Below are positions 49,601 to 64,000 of a stretch of DNA of 64,000 nucleotides, one piece after another (position 1 is the first letter of the stretch; each line of letters opens with the position of its first letter). Both the position numbers and the translations under genes were made by a program. Below the pieces are notes generated by a model that ran no database searches, was not told the origin of the DNA, and saw only the letters and a list, made by a program, of their open reading frames with translations. The stretch covers positions 89,714,001-89,778,000 of the forward strand of contig CM034546.1 in assembly GCA_020055645.1 (NCBI GenBank). Reading direction: 5' to 3'. This DNA comes from Tomocerus qinae. Lineage: Eukaryota > Arthropoda > Collembola > Entomobryomorpha > Tomoceridae.

Positions 49601-51976
49601 ATTAGGTAAATCCTGCTAAGCCATGTATTTTGTCAGTATTGTGAGAGTAATATCATGCATGATTCCTCGCATCCTTTCTTCCTGATTCAGTTCTCGAAGT
49701 ACCTTTTCCGCTATTCATGAGATTCTGTATCTAAATTAATTTTTGCATGGTACTGTTTAACTTATGTTGGTAGTCTAATTGGGGCACTGTTGGTGCCGAT
49801 TCTTCGCAAATTGCCAAAATGGGTTTTTGCTCCTCTTATCTTATCTATAAGAATTGTGGGCTGGGACATGTTAGGCATATGTTAATGTATATAACAATAA
49901 TAATATATAAACAGGCTATTACATAGCATGTAGTTCAGTTTAGAAAGCTGTAATCATATTTACCAGATAGTTCACTTTTAATAGCCACCACGAATGGATG
50001 AACCTAAATTATTTAATTATTTTATCAAATATTTACTTTAGCTACAACCGAATGCCCCCCAAGCACTTCTACCGAATGTCCTACCACAACAAGTACATTG
50101 TTATGCACATTTATAAATTACTATAAAGTAAATGATGAAAGGAATTATTAAAGATACTTAAATGTTTATTTCAACCATTTAGCCTCAACGGAATTTTCGA
50201 CGACGTGTCCGATATGTCCTACGACGTGTCCGACATGTCCGACAGCTCCTACATCTGCTACAGAATGCCCTCCTTCAACAAGTGAGCAATCCGTGTACTT
50301 ATAATGCCCAGTCTTGTAAATTACTACATAAAAGTGAGGAAGAGAGTTATAAATGATGTTTTTCATTTTTCAACCATTTAGCCTCGGCGGAATGTCCGAC
50401 GACGTGTCCGATATGTCCTACGACATGTCCGACATCTCCTACATCTACTACAGAATGCCCTCCTTCAACAAGTGAGCAATCCGTGTAATTATAATGCCCA
50501 GTCTTGTAAATTACTACTTAAAAATGAGGAAGAGAATAATAAATGATGTTTTTCATTTTTCAACCATTTAGCCTCGGCGGAATGTCCGACGACATGTCCG
50601 ATATGTCCGACGACATGTCCGATATGTCCGACGACATGTCCGACAGCTCCTCCATGTACTACAGAATGTCCTCCTACAACAAGTAAGCACTATTGTCGCA
50701 GGCGTTGTCCTGGTCATTTAATACTATGCTCCTCTATAAAATTGTATTGTGAATTGATTGCTTATTAGGTTCAGACTGTCCTCCCCAAAATAGTTCAACA
50801 CAGGGACCAAGTAAGAAAAGATTTGTAGACCAAAAATAAGATTAAGATAAATGAAAAAATAAAAGTTAACAATAGGAACCTGACATTTATTTTCAGACTG
50901 TCCTACTCCAGAGCCACGAACAGGTTTGGTTCTGATTTGCATAAGTTTTAAATGAATGGTATACATATTTGATAAACTGAGACAACGAATTAATTATTAT
51001 CATATTTATGATATTGTGTGTTGCATAACTATTATATACATATAACTAAAAAACATAAACTAAATCTTAAAATGATAATTAAATAATTTACATGTAATCC
51101 AGGTGGTCCCTGCCCACAAGTACTTATAGCGTACATTCATACAGAATTTATACTTTATATATATATATTTACAAGACTGAATGGATCTCAGTTAGTTTAG
51201 TTATTTCGGTTGAGTTAGTTAATTAAAACAGAAATAAAGATTTGTAATTAAGTAACTGAACTAAATAATAATAATTTACATTTAATAGATGAATGTGAAG
51301 ACAACAATACAGGGTGGATTGCAGGGATAGCAGTGACGTCCGTGTTATTCGTAGCTTCTGCAGGAGCAGCCGGGTTTCTCTACTTCAAACTAAGAAAGTC
51401 ATCATCAATAGGCGGGAGTATGAGTAGTAAGAAACCCGGTGGTGGAGACGATTTTGGAGAGAACAGTGATTATGTCGGGAGGGGCTTCGCGAATCCCACT
51501 TTAAACTTGGGTGAATTTGAAAGAATTTCTTACTTAGAATAGGTACGTATGAAAAATCACCCTGGCTGGTTTTATAAATATTATTTGTATTTGTAGCCCG
51601 CAAAAGCTCTCTCGCTGCAACATCTGACAAACTCCCCCTCGTGAACGAGTACGATGACATAAGTGAAAGGCCGGCAGTTGCAGTGGCTCCGACACCCGTT
51701 TCTTCCGTTGGCTACGACAATCCTAATCTGCGACGTAGCAGTGTGGTCAGCAGCAACAGTTACGGCAAAATCGGAGGAGACGGCGGGGAGAAGAAGGAAT
51801 TGAAGCCGAGTCTGGCAAAACCGAAAGAGATTCCGGCTGACTACGACGGGGCTGAAACCGTCCAAGAGAAAGTCCCAAAGAAAGAAAAGAAGATTTTGTT
51901 TGTCGGCGAAGAAGTGATTCCAAATCAAGACGTTGACCATGACGTGGGCCCTGACGTTGACGACGAGAGGCTCTAA
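43624..51976 (+). CDS. Mucin/cadherin-like type I transmembrane protein, about 964 aa, 18 exons
   Basis: Exons: 43624-43681 (signal peptide NHLILVLVVGLFIPSAFP), 43804-43903, 44066-45225, thirteen mucin exons (46132-46194, 46304-46357, 47120-47320, 48615-48674, 49062-49118, 49402-49455, 49540-49605, 50042-50092, 50183-50281, 50382-50471, 50572-50682, 50769-50810, 50897-50923), a membrane exon 51289-51510 and a tail exon 51597-51976. The big third exon contains degenerate cadherin-type repeats (KLPTFDP; VVTDEDYS...FRIVWDNTTGDVKLF; NYCPPVF; FKADDTDKAGVNIRYS). The following exons encode Thr/Pro/Ser-rich, Cys-punctuated segments suited to O-glycosylation (e.g. TECPP, TTCPICP). Then a helix (WIAGIAVTSVLFVASAGAAG), basic KLRK stop-transfer and a 130-residue cytoplasmic tail rich in charged residues ending DVDDERL. 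Probably an apical or cuticle-side surface protein. Use of each small exon needs transcript evidence; exact function unknown. Confidence 0.7.
45925..46030. repeat. Short minisatellite (about 33-bp unit, 3 copies) in mucin-gene intron
   Basis: Three consecutive copies of a unit containing GGTTTCGGTTGGAGTCCAAT followed by AACCAAAAA. The second copy has GGACT for GGAGT. Lies in the intron before the first mucin exon; not conserved as coding sequence. Confidence 0.8.
46619..46769. mobile_element. hAT-like MITE (151 bp) in mucin-gene intron
   Basis: Left end CAAGGCCGCAGCGAG and right end, reverse-complemented CAGGGCCGCAGCCAG, match at 13 of 15 positions. The CAGGG start is typical of hAT termini. 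Perfect 8-base duplications GATTTATC flank it (46611-46618 and 46770-46777). The subterminal G-run is followed by GCACCGGGGCACGTGCCCCC, itself a palindromic block. Related to the element at 1472-1607. Confidence 0.88.
46881..46961 (+). pseudogene. Probable decayed mucin exon
   Basis: In one frame the stretch reads PECPAPTTPFECSTVTTTEE then SCPPAL and a TGA. Its composition and Cys-Pro-Thr patterning match the functional exons (compare TECPPSTSTECPTTTS at 50042). No usable AG acceptor lies directly upstream, no donor precedes the stop, and it sits just downstream of the MITE insertion. It looks like a lost copy. Confidence 0.55.
47149..47292 (+). repeat. Coding minisatellite, six copies of a 24-base unit
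   Basis: Inside the mucin exon 47120-47320, the unit CCTTCAGACGGTTCAACCAC+CACA repeats six times and encodes PSDGSTTT. Copies are nearly identical (one ACA/ACC difference), suggesting recent expansion or homogenisation and likely length polymorphism. Confidence 0.9.
49200..49395. repeat. Dispersed repeat fragment in mucin-gene intron
   Basis: Begins with a G-run (TTTCGGGGGGGGC) and ends with GCCCCCCCTCAATACGCCCG, as if bounded by subterminal G/C blocks of an element. Two internal words (TTTTTTGACGAAAATG and CCCGTAAAGCCC) also occur in the methyltransferase intron at about 9323 and 9402. No convincing target duplication could be read. Confidence 0.45.
50183..50682 (+). repeat. Tandem triplication of a mucin exon with its intron
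   Basis: Three exon copies start at 50183, 50382 and 50572 (spacing 199 and 190 bases). The two intervening introns (50282-50381 and 50472-50571) are almost identical, including the AATGCCCAGTCTTGTAAATT segment and the acceptor tract TTTTTCAACCATTTAG. Coding parts repeat TCPICPTTCPT-type units. Confidence 0.9.
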
Positions 51977-52377
51977 TTTATTATCTATTCAAGTAGTTAA
52001 GGTTTGTTTATATAGGTTGATTAAAATACATACTCGTTATTTATTATGACAAGCTTCTTATTATAGGAACGGACCAACTAAACTAAATATATAGCCACCC
52101 AAACCAAATGACCCGGTTTTTGTGATAATCAAATATTATTTGTGTATATATGTTCATTTACCTGTAGCTACTTTGGATGCTCGGACTCTCTTTCCTGATT
52201 CATAGTTTCTAGTTTTTTTTGTTAATTGTTAGGAATGATTGTAATGAAGTACACATACGGTATTTTGCGATAAATATAGTCATTAATTCAATGAGGTATT
52301 TGTATAAATAAAGACACGGACCAACACAAGACAACAGTCGCACGCTATTTGCAAATGAACAGACAATTTTTATTGAA
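51977..52377. other. Convergent 3' flanks of the mucin-like gene and CTDNEP1
   Basis: A 401-base spacer between the two stop codons. It should hold both 3' ends. No other feature seen. Confidence 0.6.
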
Positions 52378-54892
52378 CTACCAGCTCTGTCGGTGGATGT
52401 GCAGATTTCTTGATAGGACACTGCGGACGTCTTGTGTGAATCTGCCATTTTATACATTGATTTCATATTATTATCACCCACCCTTTGCAATTTAACATTT
52501 ATTTGTGCAGTGCAGTATTTTTTGAATGTCACTTTCAATTACCTGAGGGCGTCCAGGACGGGCAGGAGGTTGAGTAACGCAGTGTCGCTAGGGTCGGAGA
52601 ACCATGACTTTATCGGCATTGCGTTTGCTAACATCACAATTTCAATTTTAATTCTAGTTTCATAAAATTAAGTAGTATAATGCATTTACAGCTGCATATA
52701 AGGAAATTACCCGGATAAGAGCGATAAGCGCCCGGAGAATTATCAAGAATGAAAATGGAGCTGAGATCATGAGAAATGTTACTCAGGTCCTTTGTGTATG
52801 AACCCATTTCAAGGGTACAGTGTTGGCGGTAGTAGCGCGTTTCTAGAATCCTCCTGTCGTTGTCTAATTTGTCCGCCACTCCTATCCGTCGAAACAAAAT
52901 TTTGCACACAATGATGACATGTACTTTAAATTTGCAAAAGCAAAACTTATCACTTAATTTGGAAACGTTGTCGGGACAGGCTAATAGTAGTAATTATTAA
53001 CGCACGCATAAAATAATTGACTCCTTTTCCTTTCCTTAGTAATTTTCTAGCATCTATCAGTTCATATTCCTATGTTACTATGTTTCCTACATTATGGTAG
53101 ATGAGTTATTGAATTACATTAAATCACGAATCCCAATTACAATTTAAGTTGCAGAACTTGCAGATACACATATATATAGATACGAACGCCTGCTTACGAA
53201 CATTTACCAAAACGTCAGCTAATAATATAATCTGTAACTCGATAACTGAACATAAGCCGAGTAGGCTTAGCTGGAAAGGTCATTTTATCTAATTTGTATC
53301 TCTCTGCTTTTCCCAACTATGAACTAAGTCACAATACAATTAATAGCCATTTATAAGGCCGTTACCTGCTCCGTAGATCTCCATAGAGGCAGTGAAGACA
53401 ACGAGTTCGTACCATTGGGAGACCTAGAAGATTTCAGGGTGACATTTACTTCGAATAAAATAATAAAAAATGGAATTAAATTTGAATTTGATGCTATGTG
53501 AACTTACAACATCGAGGAAGTAATCGACGTGCGGCCGCTTGTGCACGAAAAACCTAACTGGGTGACGTTCTATCGTCACTTTTAAAACAAAATCGGGCGG
53601 TGTGCCCGGCTTTACAGTTTGTCTGTAAAATAAAAATAAATGATGCTTTGTTTACCATTCATTTCATATTCGGTAATAATTATATATTTGATATGACGTG
53701 GTCATTATAAAATACAAAGGTAGTATCAAAAACAATTACGAGATTTCCGTAGTGCTTTAAAAATAAAATTCACTTAATGTTTAAAATATCTAGGAGATAG
53801 GTGTACATAAAGTACATTAAATATCTTTTTGGAATTATAATTTAAAAATTAAATACTGACCTCTGTACACCGTCATGATGAGAGTGAATGAGCGTTTCGT
53901 CGAGATCTAAAACGAGAACTTTTCTGCGTACTAGACTAAGTCTGTGCTTACTTAGTGGGGATAGTGGCACTGACTCGTACTTTATCGTCTGATGTTGTAG
54001 GAGCTAATTAACATTCAAAAACGACACATTTAGTTACATCAAATACTAAAATTAAGATTAGTTAGTTAGTTAAGTTTTTAGTAGTGTCTGTAGTTACAGT
54101 TATGAATTAGATTAAAAAAGGTCGATGATTCGCGGTGTAGCGCACATCACAAGCCAAAAACAATAAAACAAAAACGCAAGTGTACTAAATGAACTATGTG
54201 CTATATTCACTAAATCACTACAATGTTTGTTGAAAGATTTAATTAAATGCACGTGAAAAGAATAGTGTTTTCTAAATAATGCTCTAATTATATAATAGTT
54301 TAAAAAACTTCAGGAATAATATTGTTCAGAGTTTTTCCCGGTGTTTATGAAAGCTGAGTTGAGCATTAGAATTATGAATAATGACATGACAGTTGATTAG
54401 ATTAGACTTTTTCTGCCATGTCACTCGTCACTCACATCGCATCATAATGAATGAGATGTCAACAATTTTAAATTCTTGCCTTTTTTTCTAAAATCGGAAA
54501 TGTCTCATCAAACAACAAGTTAAGTCTGTCAAACTAAAAGTCAAAAAAACCAATAATTTCATTAGTTAATTTTTGGATCTTAGTTTTACATTTCTTCCCG
54601 GCCTACTTTATTAATATTTATATGAAATTATTGAATTGAAACGGATGAATATTTACGAATTTAAATTCAATAGAGTTTAAAGATAGAAAAATGTAGTCTG
54701 GATAATAATGCCGAGTGGTTGGTAAAGAGAAACAAGTGGACTTACCTTTCGCCCATTTTTCTTAAAAAAATAATTGAAACAATTCCAAATTTTATTCAAA
54801 AAAAGGATGACCCCTCTGAGGACCCCAAACTCCAGCAGGCTTTTCCACATGATTACTATAAATATAACATTTAATTTTGAATCTGTAGGCAT
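52378..54892 (-). CDS. CTDNEP1: CTDNEP1/Dullard nuclear-envelope phosphatase, 260 aa
   Basis: Exons (minus): 54892-54746, 54003-53861, 53622-53508, 53423-53366, 52881-52711, 52627-52543 and 52441-52378; in phase, 260 residues (human 244). The HAD-phosphatase motif is [15 protein letters not shown], with DLDET as nucleophile and acid. [72 protein letters not shown] and [19 protein letters not shown] follow in order; these are specific to Dullard-type enzymes. The N-terminal exon supplies a hydrophobic anchor with an internal Met ([12 protein letters not shown]) close to the human start, so either of two ATGs could be used. The enzyme dephosphorylates lipin at the nuclear envelope and ER and dampens BMP signalling. 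Start codon lies 178 bases from that of JNK. Confidence 0.96.
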
Positions 54893-57412
<2,520 letters not shown>

Positions 57413-59321
57413 AATTAGTCATTAAATTAAATATTATGTATTATTTTTTCCCTTTTCATTTATCATTTTAAGTTTTGAGTGAGCATGGCATTCATTCAGA
57501 TACCAACAATTGTTAGCCGAAAAAATTCCATAAGTCGATAAAAATCAATCAATAATCATTCGTATTAAAATCCATAAAACATTTTTTATTTAAAAAAACA
57601 ACCCCTTGCAAAGAAAGTAACACATATCTTCCATAAATAATAATAAAATACATTTACTACTAATTAATTTTAATTATAGATTAATCATATTATTAAGTAT
57701 TAAAGTAGTCTCATAAAAACACTTTTATGGAACAACAATTAAATAATAATGACTATGCATTCCATATTATTACTGCACAGGCAAAAAATCTATAGCTATA
57801 GCTTGCACGTCTGTCATATCACGCACAAGATGCTATCTAAATCTAAATTATTTAAGATTGAAAGAGAAAACCAATCTCCGGTCACGATAATACAAAAAAA
57901 GCTTCTTTTCTGAATTGCAATTTTTCAAAATTACTTTCTAAAATAATTATCCATAGTAAACCTCTTTAAAATACTGTTTCCGAAGTAAAAAAAACTTGCA
58001 ATTTTATCCATTTTCTGATTCCACATACGATCTGAACATATTGCCTTCAATTTGTATCTTCCCAAAACTTACAAAATCGAAAAAGTGATGCTGAAAATTG
58101 CATATATCCTTTTTGATTTTCAACCAGAACCACAGTTGGTAATGACTATAATATTCGGGTCAAATAATCTTAATTTTCCATGATGCCAATTTCCCCCCTT
58201 AAGGCAAATACACCGTACTTCCCCATTTCGTTTCCCTACAGCTTGTAGTTTCGACTCTTTCAATGAAATGTATGACTGCATTTTTGAAAAAATAGGCTGT
58301 GTTTGTACTTTCGATATAAACATAAACACTCATGTTTATGATTTCATGGGGAACTATTTCGGTTAGGTGGGAGAACTATAATTTTGAAACATTCATTTTT
58401 TGAACTATTTTGAACGGGGGGATCTAAATGGAAAAGTACGGTAGTATATATAGAGTGATAAGGATAGATAAACTTTAATAATAATACATGATAAAATACT
58501 ACCACACGTAATACATGAAAGAGTTTTGGTAATTGCAAAGTATGCATGATGCAATTAAAGGAAAAAAGGTTGTTTGGCCTGGAGCACGCTCTCAAGTCAT
58601 TCAAACCAAAGATTTTTCTCTATGATAAGATCTGCAATTCATATATTAGGATTTTAATTCATGCAGGAAGCTGCACCAGCCACCGGCTGAAAACAATGGA
58701 AAATAATATTATATTATAACTGAAAAGACTGGTGTTCGAGATATGTGTGACGTAATAGTGGGCGTTGTGAAATGTGGAATGACAGACATGAACATTGAAC
58801 ATGACGATGGTGGTGTTCTGCAAGTTTGCAACGGATTGAGCGATAAAATAGTGCGTGTTTGATGATTGTGTGAGGGAATTCTGCCCATCTATAATATTAT
58901 TATTACTTGGCTGCTAGCTGGACAAAGCTGTTTACATACAGATTAGAAGGAAACTTATTATACAGAAAGAGCAGAAAGCTTGTCGCCGTACACAAAGGAG
59001 GATCATGAATTCATCACCGAGTAAGTCAGTCAGCAGGGAAAAGGTGTAAAATCTGGTGAGTTTTGAATTTGGCGGGTGAGATATCAGCTGTGGTGCAGTA
59101 GTCTCCTAGCAACAAAAAGACTTCCAAAAAACCAACCTCTGTCTGTTGTGTGTGTGTATGTGTGTAGTGTGTGGATGGAAGAAGTTGGTGGAGGAGAGTT
59201 TTACGTTAGAGCAGTGCAAGGCAGGCAGAAGAAGAAGTCGAAGAAGGAATCATCAGCTTGAGTAGTCAGTCGCAGCGACCGAGCGAGTGTCCGTCTTCTG
59301 CAGGTCGAGAGCTGCACTCCA
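57413..59321. other. Intergenic plus PTEN leader
   Basis: The first part is AT-rich 3' flank of JNK. From about 58720 base complexity rises, with a short TGTGTG run at 59148-59175, purine-rich stretches (GGCAGGCAGAAGAAGAAG) and no introns obvious before the PTEN ATG. The last few hundred bases are probably the PTEN promoter and 5' UTR. No other gene supported. Confidence 0.5.
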
Positions 59322-61708
<2,387 letters not shown>

Positions 61709-64000
61709 ATATTATTATACACTATGGTGTACAGCCTTCAATCTAAATTACTAACGTCAAGAGACGAAGGCAAATATCGGTTTTCTGGCCCCCAAATTAG
61801 TGGTTCTTGGTCCTCCACAAAGAAATTACGGGCCCGTCTCAGATCTTCTACCTAAAATTAGATTTCCTTCCAAATTCAGATAATTTTGCAAATTCGTTTT
61901 GATATACCATGTCATACGTATGACATGATATATCAAAACAGTATGCAAACTCGCGCACTAACATACAAATTAAATTGTAAATCTATTCATACATATATAC
62001 AGTATTGAACGTACATTTGGAAAGTGGTCTTTTCACTGTTTCCTGGATCGCCACAACCCCACTTTTTGCAACTTCGGCCTTTTAAGCGTCAAGCCAGCGT
62101 ACAAAAATGTATTTATTGTTTTGACTGTTGCACTCACGCATTCACGTATAATTCTAGTAGCGAAAATTCGCTGGTGCTTTGATGAATTTTAAAATTTAAA
62201 ATATTTCTATTTAAAAGGTTAGGGCAATTTAGTGCTTCTTGACTTCGATGTTTAATTCTAATATATTTCCTTCAATCATAGAGTTAGCTGTAGTGTTAGC
62301 ACCGAGTTTGACAATATCTAAATCTACAATATATTTTTGTAATGGAAGTTCTCAAGCACTATTACTTATTATACAGATATTATAGTCATGCCTCTCATTT
62401 CATCCACGGATTATTTTGTCGTCGCCGTTTATTTTAACACTAATGAATTCCAGGTTGCATTTTACAGTCGACGTCCATTTTCGTTTTTTAGAATGCATGT
62501 CCTAATTCATGTAATTTTAATCCATTTTTAAAAATACGACATCAACCTGAAATCTGAGCAAAATTTTACCTCCTTACCTCCTTCAATCGATAGAGAAATA
62601 TTGATATGAAAATTCCATTTCAGGTAAGCGATGTATCAAAATCAAAACTAGAGAAAGAATGGGACGTTTTAATTTTCATATAACAGCAGACAGAGAAACG
62701 AGGAGATTCATTTTTGCTTATCCCACTCCTGAAAATGTTCAATAGAAAATAGCCACAGACATTTTGTCGGGAAAAAGTGCCGCAAGACGGTGAGCGAGGC
62801 TATGGCTATTATGTATGCAATTACTGGAGTTTATGATTAACTTTCTGTTAATTTAAGAATGAAATTTTGTTTAAATCGTCTTTTGTCTGCTGTACTTTCT
62901 AGACGTATAACTTTTATTTGGAAACTGGATTCAGTCTTAATGAATTTGCTGAACCTTAAGGTTCTTTGTCGAAGAATCTTTCCATCCACTTTGAGAAGTT
63001 TGGTATACCACTAGTTTACCTTATATACCTAGTTGCACTTACAGGCTATACTAAACTATAAACTTTGATTCAACGTAGATTTGACATAGAAATTAGTAGT
63101 GATTTTCCCTATTTTACTTGGCTTGAATTTAATACCAGCAAAAAATTTTTCTGTAGAAATTGTGTGCAATTTAATTTTGATAAGGATAAACCATGTCAAA
63201 TGCATGGAAGAAAGTAGTGGAGATAGTCATGGTTTGCGACACTACATAACATTTTGCGACACATTTTCCCCTAGTCCAAACCGTATGACCCGACCCAACG
63301 AATAACATTAAAAACGAGCTATATCATGACGTCCTACGGTGTATAGAACTAAAGTTATGTCAATTTTTGGTTTTTGAACCACGCCCAGCCCACATGCAGG
63401 GGGCAGGGGGAATCCGATTTTGGCCATTTTCAAACTCGACGTCACTTTTCATCCCTAGATTACGTACAGGAAGTTTGAACTGGTTAGCTTAAACCGTTCT
63501 TGATTGAGTTATGGTGTTAACGAACAGATTGAGCATTCCCATAAAGCAAATAATGATTAATACCTAATAATTTATATAATGGTATAATCTAAATTATAAT
63601 TTTAGAATCATATAGTAGTGACACCAACCAAACGAATGTTAGGTTCTTTGTGTTGTATGTAGTTATAATCTTGTATATTATTATATTAATGTTGTTTTCT
63701 CAGTAAAGTAATATTTTTCGTGTCCATTTAAACCAAGTGTATAACATGGAATTATGCCCTGCACCAGAATATTTTAGTAAAATAAGTAACTATCAATACA
63801 GATAGTATATCAATCACAATGGACTATGTTTAGATTTTCTATAGCCTTGATTAGAATTGGAATCGGGTGTACGTATTGTATTACTTCCCAGCTAAGTCAC
63901 AGCATCTCTAATTTCTAAAGTTCTTAATTTCTAATCTAAACCTTCCAAATTATAAGTTCCTAAGCCCAAGAGATTCTGCAAGCCGAGCTGCAAAATGTCA
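61709..64000. other. Intergenic or unresolved PTEN 3' region
   Basis: 2.3 kb with no confidently recognised exon. I looked for a PTEN exon resembling LTLTKNDLDKANKD and did not find one. A 42-base palindrome lies at 61897-61938. Otherwise it is AT-rich with a CAGGGGGCAGGGGG stretch near 63397. Confidence 0.45.
61897..61938. repeat. 42-base palindrome downstream of PTEN
   Basis: Arms of 21 bases around the centre TAC|GTA (TTTTGATATACCATGTCATA+C mirrored by its complement) with a single mismatch. No loop, so it is a perfect cruciform candidate or the remains of two transposon ends joined head to head. Confidence 0.85.

Noticed and set aside
51101..51117. Possible mini-exon encoding GGPCPQ in the mucin gene
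   Set aside because: Its 17 bases end in phase 0 and would break the frame into the membrane exon; direct joining of 50923 to 51289 keeps phase.
62625..62690. Candidate PTEN terminal exon after TTTCAG
   Set aside because: In the phase required by the donor at 61636 it meets a stop at once, and the other frame has no PTEN similarity.

Overview
The window is animal nuclear DNA. Genes are broken by short GT-AG introns (mostly 50-600 bases), intergenic DNA is AT-rich, and the conserved genes are metazoan (JNK, PTEN, VDAC, THADA, CTDNEP1, APC13, an AP-4-type bHLH factor). A JHAMT-type methyltransferase, a JHE-type esterase and a CYP2-clan P450 point to an arthropod. The two receptor-like 7TM genes recall families expanded in springtails (Collembola), so a basal hexapod is my best guess; that is inference, not proof. 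I rebuilt the exon models by hand from reading-frame continuity, splice-site dinucleotides and phase agreement, because open reading frames alone cut these genes into pieces.

Layout. 1-7785: a chemoreceptor-like gene running off the left edge (minus), an intronless multi-pass membrane protein, and a second chemoreceptor-like gene (plus). 8164-17687: three neighbouring genes of families that include the juvenile-hormone enzymes: a JHAMT-like methyltransferase, a 12-exon JHE-like carboxylesterase and a CYP2-clan P450. 18174-19617: a small Tudor-domain protein (minus). 20392-26130: APC13 (minus) and THADA (plus), head to head. 27185-29915: an unrecognised single-pass membrane protein and a PEBP/RKIP protein. 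32082-33131: an AP-4-like bHLH factor. 35590-37034: VDAC. 38283-40331: a nucleolin-like RRM protein (minus). 43624-51976: a large mucin/cadherin-like surface protein built from at least 18 exons. 52378-57412: CTDNEP1/Dullard (minus) and JNK (plus), head to head across 178 bases. 59322-61708: PTEN.

Mobile DNA. Three short elements (1472-1607, 14352-14563, 46619-46769) each have hAT-style ends starting CA(N)G and 8-base target duplications, so they look like non-autonomous hAT MITEs. A 92-base-arm hairpin lies in the APC13 intron. No rRNA, tRNA or CRISPR array was seen.

Most notable points: the juvenile-hormone-family neighbourhood; the mucin gene, in which every repeat exon is class 1-1, with a recent tandem exon triplication and a decayed exon; two candidate bidirectional promoters; a PTEN N-terminal extension ahead of a Met that aligns with the canonical start; and an RRM protein carrying nucleolin-type basic and acidic tracts at the opposite end.
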